The notes under the pieces are model-generated. The model saw nothing but the letters and a program-made list of their open reading frames with translations, was not told the origin of the DNA and searched no databases. Both the position numbers and the translations under genes were made by a program. Below, piece after piece: positions 34,146 to 41,707 of a stretch of 47,015 bases of DNA; position 1 is the first letter of the stretch, and each line of letters begins with the position of its first letter. The DNA comes from CAZSLZ01 sp964607865 (GTDB taxonomy: Bacteria > Vulcanimicrobiota > JAJTBE01 > CAZSLZ01), in the NCBI GenBank assembly GCA_964607865.1, contig CAZSLZ010000007.1:1-47015 (forward strand). Reading direction: 5' to 3'.

Positions 34146-34278
34146 GGCAATCTCAATTTAGATAGGGTTGGTTCCAACCCATTTACCTTGGGCCTGTGAA
34201 CGCCGGGGTCTTTCTCTTTTTACCCAGTTACGATACGAACAATATGTTCCCCAATTCTTAATTGGACGCCTGCGCCAC
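34146..34278 (-). repeat. Intergenic repeat, copy B (inverted relative to copies A and C)
   Basis: Read on the minus strand this repeats the core of copy A: CCAATTAAGAATTGG, GAACATATTGTTCG, a T/A-rich stretch, GGTTGGAACCAACCCTATC and AATTGAGATTGCC. The left terminal hairpin of A is degraded (GTGGCGCAGGCG) and the right one is cut after GAGATTGCCA. The sequence from 34279 to 34399, up to the next gene's start, holds only an SD (GGAGG) and nothing else recognised. Together with copy C it brackets the 34.4-37.2 kb genes. Confidence 0.75.
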
Positions 34279-34399
34279 ACCACCAGGGGTTTTCGGGAAA
34301 TAGTATAACTATAATTGATTAACGGGAAAATTCAGAAGGGAAAAGTTGTTTTGAAAAGAAGCCTGGATATTGACAGAATGTTGTTCCGGAGGAACTAAA

Positions 34400-35044
34400 G
34401 TGGAAATTATCAAGTTTGAATATTATAACCAAGATTTATTATTTGAGAATCTGAGAAAAGTTCATTTAAAGAACCAGCCCGATAAAAAGATCTATAGCAA
34501 TTCAGAATTTGAACTTGTGGAAAAAGCTCCTGAGAAGATGGTGTTTCCACAATATTATGTGCTTGAAAAGGATCTGGACGAGATAACCCAATGCCGGCAG
34601 GCGTTGCTGGAATTTGGAGTGGATATTTTCAAACTGAAAGGTTTTGTGAGGGTTTATTCATTTAATGAAAAAGGCCAGCAACAGGTCTTTGATGTTTTGC
34701 CCCCGGTTATGGAAATTTCTGAGGCCGATGGGGGAATTCCCCTGTTGAATGATGGAATGCACAGGGTTTATCTGGCCAGGGAGGCAGGTTCAAAAATTAA
34801 TGTGGTTCTGGCAAGCAAAGTTGCCCCTGATTATCCGTACTATGCCTTTCCCAACAGGGAAGGCTGGAACAACCTGCAGAAATGCAAAGAGGTGCCTGAC
34901 ATTAAAAAGAATTATCGACAGACGGATTATAAGGCATTGTTCAGAGATTTCAATTCTGCCTTTATTAATGTTACTCAACCGAGGGCCAATAAAAAAAACA
35001 AAACTTTAAAAGTTCAGGGAGAGAAGGTACTGGTTCATGGATAA
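34400..35044 (+). CDS. ParB/Srx-like domain protein
   Basis: I recognise only one motif in this 214-residue protein. Residues about 98-135 read DVLPPVMEISEADGGIPLLN, then DGMHRVYLAREAG and a hydrophobic strand (INVVLAS). This resembles the ParB/sulfiredoxin fold, in which a DGxHR-type loop binds nucleotide; members include ParB CTPases, sulfiredoxin and a ParB-like serine kinase. The C-terminal 60 residues are basic. The start is GTG at 34400 with GGAGG seven bases upstream; the longer TTG frame from 34370 overlaps that SD. It overlaps the next gene by eight bases, so the two are almost certainly coexpressed. A phosphotransferase or nucleotide-binding role is an inference. Confidence 0.75.
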   Translation: MEIIKFEYYNQDLLFENLRKVHLKNQPDKKIYSNSEFELVEKAPEKMVFPQYYVLEKDLDEITQCRQALLEFGVDIFKLKGFVRVYSFNEKGQQQVFDVLPPVMEISEADGGIPLLNDGMHRVYLAREAGSKINVVLASKVAPDYPYYAFPNREGWNNLQKCKEVPDIKKNYRQTDYKALFRDFNSAFINVTQPRANKKNKTLKVQGEKVLVHG

Positions 35045-36491
35045 AAAAATGACTTTCCCTTTTGAGCCTTTATATTTCAACGACAAGATAATAACCGTCA
35101 ACCCATGCGGTTATACAGGCATTGTTACTCTCTGGTCGCAACCCAACTGGGTTCTTGAAAAACTCAAAGAGGCTGATATCGATGTTTCCAGCAAAACTTC
35201 TCCTATAGCTGCTGTGGGAAACTTATACGGCAATGGCCTGCCCGAATTGTTAAGGAATTTGCTATACAATCCCCAGATTAGCTACATATTTATTGTGGGC
35301 CAGGATAAGTCTGAGTCGGCGCGGGAGTTAAAAAACTATTTTATTGAAGGCATAGAAGAAAAGATTTTTCTGGGTAAAAAGCACTATAAGATTAAAGGCA
35401 CAAGCCGGTTGATTGATAAAATGCTTAACCCTTCATTGTTTGTGAACCCCCCCACAATTATGGAAATAGGCGATTTAACCCAGCCCGGTTCCATGAAAAA
35501 ACTGAAGGAAGAATTTAAAACCTTGAAGCCTTCCCCCTGTCCCTTTGAAGTTGAAAGAGTTAATATACCCCTTCAGAAAATTGAAACCGAGCGTAAACCC
35601 TCCAACCCCCGCAACCATAATATAGTTGAAAAGGATGCCATAACCGCCTGGCGGGAGCTGGTTTACAGAATCGTCCGGTTTGGCCACCTGGCTCATTTAC
35701 GAAAAGGAGACAGGCTTGAACTTCAAAATGTCCGGGTGGTTGTGGAGGCCCCCGGCTTTTACAGTGAACAGGATATGGAAAAATACAACCTGGACCCCGA
35801 AATTTTGGAAAACTACTATGATGATTTTTTTGAGCCCGGACTGACCCCTGATATTTCTTACACTTATGGAAACCGGCTGAGCAAATATTTCGGTACCGAC
35901 ACCATACAGGCGGTAATAGAAAATTTTGAAAGAGATCTGGAGAACCGGCAGTCTTTTGTGTCTTTATGGGATACCAAAAGAGACCTGGTGGCAAAAACAG
36001 GGCATCCCTGCCTGGTTTCCCTGTATTTCCGCCGTTTTGACCATACCCTCACCCTTACCGCTAATTTCAGAACCCATAACCTTTTAGATGCCTGGCTGGT
36101 AAATTTCTATGGGCTTTTAAAAGTTCAGAACCGGGTTTGCCATGCCCTGCAAATTGAAAAAGGCCCCATAACTGTTATCTCTGACTCCATAAGTATTGAT
36201 CCCCGGCATTTGGACCGGGCAAAAACCATAATTGAAGACCGGCCCTTTAGGGTTGTCATGGACCCCCATGGAAACTTCAGTATTGAACTGGAGGAAGGCC
36301 AGATTGTTCTGAAACAGTTCTTCAACGGTGTACAGATTGACGAATACCGGGGGGCCAGAGCCAGCCGGATTCAACATGAACTGAACAGGAAGTTTGCAGT
36401 GTCTGATATAAACCACGCAATTTACTTGGGCAGAATGCTGGAGCGGGCGGAACACTGCCTGAAAACAGGCGAAGAATTTACCCAGGAATAG
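35037..36491 (+). CDS. Thymidylate-synthase-like fusion protein (MtrA-like, archaeal-type TS-like, DUF4346-like)
   Basis: The 484 residues seem to hold three parts. Residues 15-165 (CGYTGIVTLWSQ, LLYNPQISYIFIVGQDKSESARELKNYF) look like MtrA of methanogen methyltransferase. Residues 195-400 look like an archaeal-type thymidylate synthase: YTYGNRL (276-282), FVSLWDTKRD, GHPCLVSLYF with candidate nucleophile Cys325, Arg345 (FRTHN) and Asn356 (WLVNFYGL). The usual Arg-Arg phosphate pair is Arg304-Gln305. Residues 405-475 resemble DUF4346 (DPHGNFSIELEEGQIVLKQFF, HAIYLGRMLERAEHCL). Activity as a dUMP or other pyrimidine methylase or hydroxymethylase is inferred. The ATG lies inside the preceding gene. 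Confidence 0.8.
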   Translation: MDKKMTFPFEPLYFNDKIITVNPCGYTGIVTLWSQPNWVLEKLKEADIDVSSKTSPIAAVGNLYGNGLPELLRNLLYNPQISYIFIVGQDKSESARELKNYFIEGIEEKIFLGKKHYKIKGTSRLIDKMLNPSLFVNPPTIMEIGDLTQPGSMKKLKEEFKTLKPSPCPFEVERVNIPLQKIETERKPSNPRNHNIVEKDAITAWRELVYRIVRFGHLAHLRKGDRLELQNVRVVVEAPGFYSEQDMEKYNLDPEILENYYDDFFEPGLTPDISYTYGNRLSKYFGTDTIQAVIENFERDLENRQSFVSLWDTKRDLVAKTGHPCLVSLYFRRFDHTLTLTANFRTHNLLDAWLVNFYGLLKVQNRVCHALQIEKGPITVISDSISIDPRHLDRAKTIIEDRPFRVVMDPHGNFSIELEEGQIVLKQFFNGVQIDEYRGARASRIQHELNRKFAVSDINHAIYLGRMLERAEHCLKTGEEFTQE

Positions 36492-36493
36492 AT

Positions 36494-37180
36494 TTATTTA
36501 TTTAAAAAAGTAAATATCAGGTAAGCCAATAGCCCAACAATTAAAAGGCCGCCTATAATTCCCAATGCCAAGCCTGCCACATTGGTTTCAGTTTTTCCTA
36601 CCCCGGCCATGACAGCTTCTTCCTCGCTCAATTCAGTCCCGGGCCCCCCCATACTCTCAAAAGTCCGGGCGGTTTTGAACATATCGTTAATTTCATCGTA
36701 AATATCGTAAACACAATTGCCAGCCACTAGAATAACAGATTGTTTATTTACCTTTTCGTTATCCAGGTAGGGTTCCCAGAACGTATTTATAAAAAACTCA
36801 CCAGCTTTATTTATATTTTCCTTATTTCTTTCCCCTTTGGAGAAAATCTCCTGATAAAAAGGAAACCGTTGCTGCAGGGTCGTCTGGAATTCCGCCTTGT
36901 CGAAATTCATAATTCCGTTTTCTACAACTCCAATATGCTCTTTATACATTTCCATTCCAAACTTTTTATTCAACTCGGAATGATCTATATATTTCTGCGC
37001 CAATACCCGGCTGCAACAGAAAAAGAGCTTCCAGAACTCGGCATAAATTGGAACGCGATATCTGTTGCCCAGGGAAATTTCGTTTAAAACTTTTTCCACC
37101 TGGGGATCGATAATTTCCTTGTCGGTAAAATGCGGATCGGAAAAAACCCGTTTTAATGAATTGTATAAAGCTTCGCTCAT
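36494..37180 (-). CDS. Tail-anchored hypothetical protein
   Basis: This 228-residue protein is not recognised. Residues 1-175 are hydrophilic and helical with several aromatics (FWKLFFCCSRVLAQKYID and TLQQRFPFYQEIFSKGERNKENI). A Gly/Thr-rich linker follows, then one hydrophobic helix at the end (about 199-226, GLALGIIGGLLIVGLLAYLIFTFL). That layout suits a cytoplasmic domain tethered by a C-terminal membrane anchor. The SD is GGGGGG before TTATTATG. It lies on the opposite strand to the TS-like gene, two bases from its stop. Its position inside the B-C repeat bracket may mean it was acquired with the neighbouring pair, but that is unproven. Confidence 0.75.
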   Translation of the reverse strand: MSEALYNSLKRVFSDPHFTDKEIIDPQVEKVLNEISLGNRYRVPIYAEFWKLFFCCSRVLAQKYIDHSELNKKFGMEMYKEHIGVVENGIMNFDKAEFQTTLQQRFPFYQEIFSKGERNKENINKAGEFFINTFWEPYLDNEKVNKQSVILVAGNCVYDIYDEINDMFKTARTFESMGGPGTELSEEEAVMAGVGKTETNVAGLALGIIGGLLIVGLLAYLIFTFLNK

Positions 37181-37314
37181 AATAACCCCCCTGATTATTC
37201 GGTAGTTTTTTAATTTTATAAATTAGAAAAAAAACCTTCAATGAAGATATTTTATTATATACCACCGTTTAAAATGGGGAATCCCATTAAAAGTGAAGGA
37301 ATAGCTCGTTCGCC

Positions 37315-37480
37315 TTAATTAAGAATTGGGGAATCCCATTTAAATTGGGAGAATATATTGTTCGAATTATAGTTTTTTAACCGGCAAAAAATCCGGGTGC
37401 TTATAACCGCAAGGTTCGTGGGTTGAGAATCAACCTCAGATGTCGTCATCGCGAGGAGCGCCAAGCGACGTGGCGATTTC
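37315..37480 (+). repeat. Intergenic repeat, copy C
   Basis: It begins CTTAATTAAGAATTGGGGAA and shares the core of copy A, including ATATTGTTCG and CCGGCAAAAA. Relative to A it has an 18-base insertion, TCCCATTTAAATTGGGAG, between the two core palindromes. TGGGGAATCCCATT occurs at 37275-37288 and again at 37327-37340, a 14-base direct repeat 52 bases apart. The element ends in the hairpin GTCATCGCGAGG...TGGCGATTTC (37445-37480). The rest of the gap (37200-37589) holds no recognised gene. Confidence 0.72.
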
Positions 37481-37589
37481 TGTACCCCTCAGGTAAATAA
37501 GCAGGAAAATTGTTTGTTAAAATTAAGATTCAGAGAGTAGTGAATTGATTTTGAAACAATATAAAAGTTGATAACAGGAAGGTGGTATT

Positions 37590-38210
37590 ATGAAAAAAAA
37601 TTACATTCTGCCCGTTGCCCTGGCATTATTTTTAACCATGACTCTTCAATATTCATTTGCCGTGGGAATAGTGCTGGACGGGAAAAAACTAAAACTGGAT
37701 ACCCAGCCTGTTCTTTCTAATGGAATGATCTTTGTCCCGCTGCGGGGAATTTTTGAAAAAATGGGAGCAAAAGTCAAATATGATAAACCCACCCGCACAA
37801 TTACAGCTACCAAACCGGGCACCAGAATTATTCTTGTTCAGAAATCTTTGTGGGCAAAAGTCAACGGAGCAAAAAAAAGGCTTATCCATGCCCCCTTTGA
37901 AAGAAACAGCCGCACTTATGTTCCGTTGAGGTTTTTAAGCGAAACTCTGGGGTGTCGTGTAGGATGGGATCCTTTTTCTAAAACCGTGGCAATATCTACA
38001 GATCCGGCAAAAGATCCCCTGGCGGATCTGGAAGCTGATACCGATTTCGATTCTTTTGACACTAAATTTGATAAAATAGATAGTATTGATAAAAAAATTG
38101 ACAGTGTAAAAAAAATAAATAAGAATAAGGAAAGTGAAAAACGGGATAGAGTAAAAATAAAAGATAATGAGGTGGAATTGGATCCCGAAGAGGATGTTAC
38201 CATAGATTAG
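37590..38210 (+). CDS. Exported copper amine oxidase N-terminal-like domain protein
   Basis: The 206-residue protein has a signal peptide (1-24, ending QYSFAVG) and two copies of the beta-alpha unit typical of the Cu_amine_oxidN1 domain: VGIVLDGKKLKLDTQPVLSNGMIFVPLRGIFEKMGAKVKYD, then RTYVPLRFLSETLGCRVGWD. In Firmicutes this domain is common in exported, often wall-associated proteins without enzymatic function; here it is alone. The C-terminal 65 residues are Asp/Lys/Glu-rich and repetitive. GGAAGGTGG precedes the ATG. It lies 65 bases before another exported protein gene. Its ligand is unknown. Confidence 0.82.
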   Translation: MKKNYILPVALALFLTMTLQYSFAVGIVLDGKKLKLDTQPVLSNGMIFVPLRGIFEKMGAKVKYDKPTRTITATKPGTRIILVQKSLWAKVNGAKKRLIHAPFERNSRTYVPLRFLSETLGCRVGWDPFSKTVAISTDPAKDPLADLEADTDFDSFDTKFDKIDSIDKKIDSVKKINKNKESEKRDRVKIKDNEVELDPEEDVTID

Positions 38211-38275
38211 AAAAAATAAATTTTGTGCCTCTGATGAACAAAAACAATTAATTACAGCTTTGGAGGAAGCAAATT

Positions 38276-38950
38276 ATGAAACAATTTTATCATTCGAGGA
38301 CAAGATTTATTGCTGTTCTTATCTTTTCAGTCATTTTTTCAACTTTTTGCTCTAAACTGGTTTTTGCCGAAGAAATGGCCCAGGCTGAATGCGAAAAGCC
38401 CCCGAAACCTGCGGGAAAAGATTCATCCCTGGCAGTAGGCCCCTATTATTGGCAGGAGAATGATACCAATAATGTTCTGGTTAATTATTATTACCTTACG
38501 GTTAAATCCGGCCTTCTCGATTCCAGGCTTGATTTCATCGACCTGCCCCAGGCCAATAAAAACTACCAGAGATTAAGGCTTCATTATGGGAAATTGGATA
38601 TCACCAAATCTGATACCGTGGTGGTATTTTTTCAGCCCGGCGGTATGATTGATACAGAAGACAGATTGTATTACGGAGGAAAGGTAACCGTAAAATTTCC
38701 CAAAATGGGGCTTTCAGCCTGCCAAAAAAGTTACGCCGGCAACAAAAGCGATTTTCATCAGACTTTTGTAACCCAGAAACTGCACAAGAATTTTTCAATA
38801 ATGTATTATAGATATGCCCAGAAGAATGTAGCCCCCAAATCAGCAGTGGGCCCCAGGGTAGATATCGGCGACTTCTATGCCTGGTATGGATTTTCCACCA
38901 ACAGCAGAAAAATGAATTTCATAAATGTTGGCGCCCAGTTTAAGTTCTAG
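38276..38950 (+). CDS. Predicted outer-membrane beta-barrel protein
   Basis: The 224-residue protein has a signal peptide (about 1-31, ending LVFAEE) and then strand-like stretches of alternating polar and aromatic or hydrophobic residues: NNVLVNYYYLTVKSGL, YQRLRLHYGKLDI, FSIMYYRYAQKNVA and DFYAWYGFSTN. The C-terminal strand NFINVGAQFKF ends in Phe, the usual outer-membrane insertion signal. A small barrel of 8-10 strands is plausible. GGAGGA precedes the ATG. It lies 65 bases downstream of the amine oxidase-like gene, possibly cotranscribed. Its stop overlaps the convergent gene through the shared palindrome CTAG. Confidence 0.72.
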   Translation: MKQFYHSRTRFIAVLIFSVIFSTFCSKLVFAEEMAQAECEKPPKPAGKDSSLAVGPYYWQENDTNNVLVNYYYLTVKSGLLDSRLDFIDLPQANKNYQRLRLHYGKLDITKSDTVVVFFQPGGMIDTEDRLYYGGKVTVKFPKMGLSACQKSYAGNKSDFHQTFVTQKLHKNFSIMYYRYAQKNVAPKSAVGPRVDIGDFYAWYGFSTNSRKMNFINVGAQFKF

Positions 38951-39273
38951 CCAAAATGCAAAAAATCTTTATTCAGTTTTTTGTATAAAAAAATTATTTC
39001 AGAAGCCATCTTCAACATTCCCGACACCCGGTTTAATCTTCCCATTCCGTTCACAAACATAAAACTGACCGGTTCATCGGGATTTTCTTTTGCAAGCTGG
39101 TTTACCACAATATTTCCCTTTTCCACTGCCTGGTTAGACTGCTCCAGATAACGGTCGCTATCTTCAAACAGGCCTGCTCTTGCTGACAGCAACGCCTGCT
39201 CCAACTTATCTTCAGCTTCTTTCACATAATTATTTATATTCCCCGTTTCTTTTTTCAGTTTGGTTTCATTCAT
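38947..39273 (-). CDS. Small hypothetical helical protein
   Basis: The 108-residue protein is predicted to be all helical and hydrophilic, with no signal peptide. The pattern (AEDKLEQALLSARAGLFEDSDRYLEQSNQAVEKG, then MGRLNRVSGMLKMASEIIFLYKKL) suggests a two- or three-helix bundle such as a chaperone or regulator. I start it at the ATG at 39273, where AGGTGGGA lies upstream, rather than at 39315. The length and helix content recall flagellar or secretion chaperones, but no family is recognised. It is the last gene of the 39-47 kb minus-strand run, 57 bases after the PTS gene. Confidence 0.7.
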   Translation of the reverse strand: MNETKLKKETGNINNYVKEAEDKLEQALLSARAGLFEDSDRYLEQSNQAVEKGNIVVNQLAKENPDEPVSFMFVNGMGRLNRVSGMLKMASEIIFLYKKLNKDFLHFG

Positions 39274-39330
39274 TACGTCATCCCACCTTTTATATCTTAA
39301 ATTCTGTAAACCCATAAAATGGAATATGGG

Positions 39331-40782
39331 TTACTCTCCCTTTTTATTATCTTCAACAGGTTCTTCTGTTGAATCGGTTCCCGGTTGTTCTTCTTTCTTT
39401 TCTTCTTTGCCCTTTTCTTCCAACTCGCCGTTTAGTTCTTTTTCCAGCATATGTTTATCATATACCCTCACAAAAGGATAATAAACTGCAGAACAGATGA
39501 GTATGGAAACCACTGAAAGGACAAAGGCGCGCCAGTCCCCGCCAGTGGAAAAATATGCCCCCAGGGGTGCCGGCATGGTCCAGGGCGCCTGTAAATAGGG
39601 CCGTGTAGCCAAATCCAGGTGAAATGCCAGGTATGCAACACTACCTGCCACTATGGGGCCCAGAGCAAAAGGAATTATCATCATGGGGTTGGCAACTATG
39701 GGCAGCCCGAAAATAATAGGTTCGTTGATATTAAACAAACCGGGAATAATTGCCACTTTTCCAAGCTGGCGCAACCTCCTGGATTTCGCCAGTAAAAGCA
39801 TAATAGCCAAGCCCAGGGTTCCGCCGGCTCCCCCGACCCACACAAACCAGAAATAGAATTGATCTACAGCTATATGAGGAAGAATGGCATTTTTACCCAT
39901 AGTTACAGCTGCCGAGGCATTTTCAGCCAGAAGCGCCAGCCATATAGGCCGTGCAAAGGGCCCGGTAACCGCCACAGGGTGAATTCCTGCAAACCAGCAT
40001 ACCGAATCAATAAGGGTAAGAATAATAACTGCCCCAATGGAATCGCCCAGGTTCTTAATGGGTGCAAAAAGCTGAATTACAAGCTGGGGAAGGTTTAACC
40101 CCAGCACATCCCGTAAAATCCAGAAAAACATAATTATTACAAAAGAGGGAATAATTGCCTCAAAGGCTTTTGCCACCACTTCGGGAACACTTTCGGGCAT
40201 TTTGAACATTAGATTCTTATTTTTTAAATATCGTAGGATTTCTACGGTTACTATAGCTGTGATTATGGCAAGGAATAACCCTTCGGCGCCAAAATACCTG
40301 ATAGGCAGGTTCCAGCCCAGATCGCTGCGGGGAATGTTATGAATGTATTTACCCCAGTTCATCAATGTTTCCATATTTATTCCCAGTCCTTCGCCGGCTC
40401 CGGCAACAGGCTGGCCCTGGGAATTTAACAGCACCCTGGGTGTTGCAGACATGAGAAAAGTGACCCCCGCCAGCATAGCGGTCTGTATTCCTTCCATTTT
40501 GTATGATTTTGCCAGGGAATACGCCACAGTACAGGCTACATAAATGGATATCAGCCCAAAAGTGAACCGGTAAGGAATAAGAATGGAAGGCATATAGGGT
40601 TTTATCCATTCCTGCAGATGGGGTTCCGGCGGCTGGGCAATAAGCAGAAAAAAACTGCCCAGCAATATAAGGGGCAAATTATGAACAACCCCATCCCTCA
40701 CAGCTTTCAAATGCCTCTGCTTTGCCATTTGTTCTGTTACGGGCACAATTTTTTCTTCAATAAATTTTAAGAATTTTTTCAT
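39331..40782 (-). CDS. PTS lactose/cellobiose-type permease EIIC
   Basis: The 483-residue protein has about ten transmembrane helices and the family landmarks: VRDGVVHNLPLILLGSFFLL near the N-terminus, CWFAGIHPVAV, and FNINEPIIFGLPIVANP, whose Glu is a sugar-binding residue in the ChbC structure as I recall it. EIIC imports and phosphorylates a disaccharide or hexose with EIIA and EIIB, neither of which is encoded here. The C-terminal 40 residues are Glu/Lys-rich with no EIIB motif. It could use an unlinked EIIA/EIIB or act as a sensor. AGGAG precedes the ATG at 40782. It is nine bases downstream of the TPR lipoprotein. Confidence 0.88.
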   Translation of the reverse strand: MKKFLKFIEEKIVPVTEQMAKQRHLKAVRDGVVHNLPLILLGSFFLLIAQPPEPHLQEWIKPYMPSILIPYRFTFGLISIYVACTVAYSLAKSYKMEGIQTAMLAGVTFLMSATPRVLLNSQGQPVAGAGEGLGINMETLMNWGKYIHNIPRSDLGWNLPIRYFGAEGLFLAIITAIVTVEILRYLKNKNLMFKMPESVPEVVAKAFEAIIPSFVIIMFFWILRDVLGLNLPQLVIQLFAPIKNLGDSIGAVIILTLIDSVCWFAGIHPVAVTGPFARPIWLALLAENASAAVTMGKNAILPHIAVDQFYFWFVWVGGAGGTLGLAIMLLLAKSRRLRQLGKVAIIPGLFNINEPIIFGLPIVANPMMIIPFALGPIVAGSVAYLAFHLDLATRPYLQAPWTMPAPLGAYFSTGGDWRAFVLSVVSILICSAVYYPFVRVYDKHMLEKELNGELEEKGKEEKKEEQPGTDSTEEPVEDNKKGE

Positions 40783-40790
40783 CAGTGCTC

Positions 40791-41654
40791 CTAATTCAAC
40801 TCTTTCAATTTTCGTCTAGCCTCTTCAGCATTAAAATGTTCCGGCTTCATTTCCAGAAATTTCTGTAACAGTTCTTTTGCTTTTTCCTTATCTTCTTCGT
40901 GTTTTAAAGCTTCCCATTTCTGCAGGTAGATATTTGCCACCAGAAACAGTTTTCCTGGTTTATCCTGAAGGGCATCGCCGGGGTCGGTAATTTTATAGCC
41001 TTTATATAAAACATCAGCAGCATTCTGATAGAATTCCGCCTTTTCATCGGGCTTTTCAGTTTGCCGGGCGCGAAAAAGCCAGAAATCTGCCAGAGCTTTA
41101 TAACCTTCATATTGGGTGGGGTAATTTTCTATATTTTTCCGATAATAATCCCTGGCTTTTTCCAGATTACCAGCTTTTTCATAGCAATCGGCCAGCTGAT
41201 GGGTGGTTCCGTAACTTTCACCCTCTATTTCTTCAATCTTTTCCAGCATGCCCACGCATTCTTCAAACTTATTCTGGCTTTCTAATAACTCAACTTTCTT
41301 TCTTAATATCCTGGTATTTTGAGGGTTTTTCTCTAACAGCCTGTTGATAATTTCAAGAGCCCTTTCATGTTCGCCCATCTGGTTACGGGTTTCCGCCAAC
41401 AATATATTTGCCTCCAGATGGTCGGGAACCCTGTCAACAACCTGTTCAAAAGTGTCTATTGCCGATTTGAATTCCCGGTTTGTTTTAAAATTCTTTCCCT
41501 TGTTTATTAATTCTTCTGTGGAAACCGGAGCCACGGTTATGGCAATCGGGGAAGTTTCTTCGGGCGTGGGCCCGGACAACAGTTTCCTTTTTGTACAGGC
41601 CCCAAATATCAATAAATTAAGAATTATAAACATAACAAAAAAATATCTTTTCAT
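40791..41654 (-). CDS. TPR lipoprotein
   Basis: The 287-residue protein has a short signal peptide ending in a lipobox-like LIFGAC (Cys20), then a Pro/Thr-rich linker and about six TPR-like repeats (EFKSAIDTFEQVVDRVPDHLEANILLAE, HERALEIINRLLEKNPQN, NLEKARDYYRKNIENYPTQYEGY). The +2 residue is Thr. It is likely anchored to a membrane facing the periplasm. GGAGG lies before the ATG at 41654. It sits between the DUF5693 gene (53 bases upstream) and the PTS gene (eight bases downstream), so it is probably part of one operon. The partner is unknown. Confidence 0.82.
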   Translation of the reverse strand: MKRYFFVMFIILNLLIFGACTKRKLLSGPTPEETSPIAITVAPVSTEELINKGKNFKTNREFKSAIDTFEQVVDRVPDHLEANILLAETRNQMGEHERALEIINRLLEKNPQNTRILRKKVELLESQNKFEECVGMLEKIEEIEGESYGTTHQLADCYEKAGNLEKARDYYRKNIENYPTQYEGYKALADFWLFRARQTEKPDEKAEFYQNAADVLYKGYKITDPGDALQDKPGKLFLVANIYLQKWEALKHEEDKEKAKELLQKFLEMKPEHFNAEEARRKLKELN

Positions 41655-41707
41655 TGATTGACCTCCAGGTTGGTTTCAAACTTTTCCGGCAAATTCTCTA
41701 TTCCTGT

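Noticed and set aside
34140..34280. CRISPR array or tRNA at the 34.1 kb repeat
   Set aside because: There is only one copy of the core with no regular spacers, and no cloverleaf could be folded by eye.
34370..34399. TTG at 34370 as the start of the ParB-like gene
   Set aside because: The frame overlaps the GGAGG that serves the GTG at 34400.
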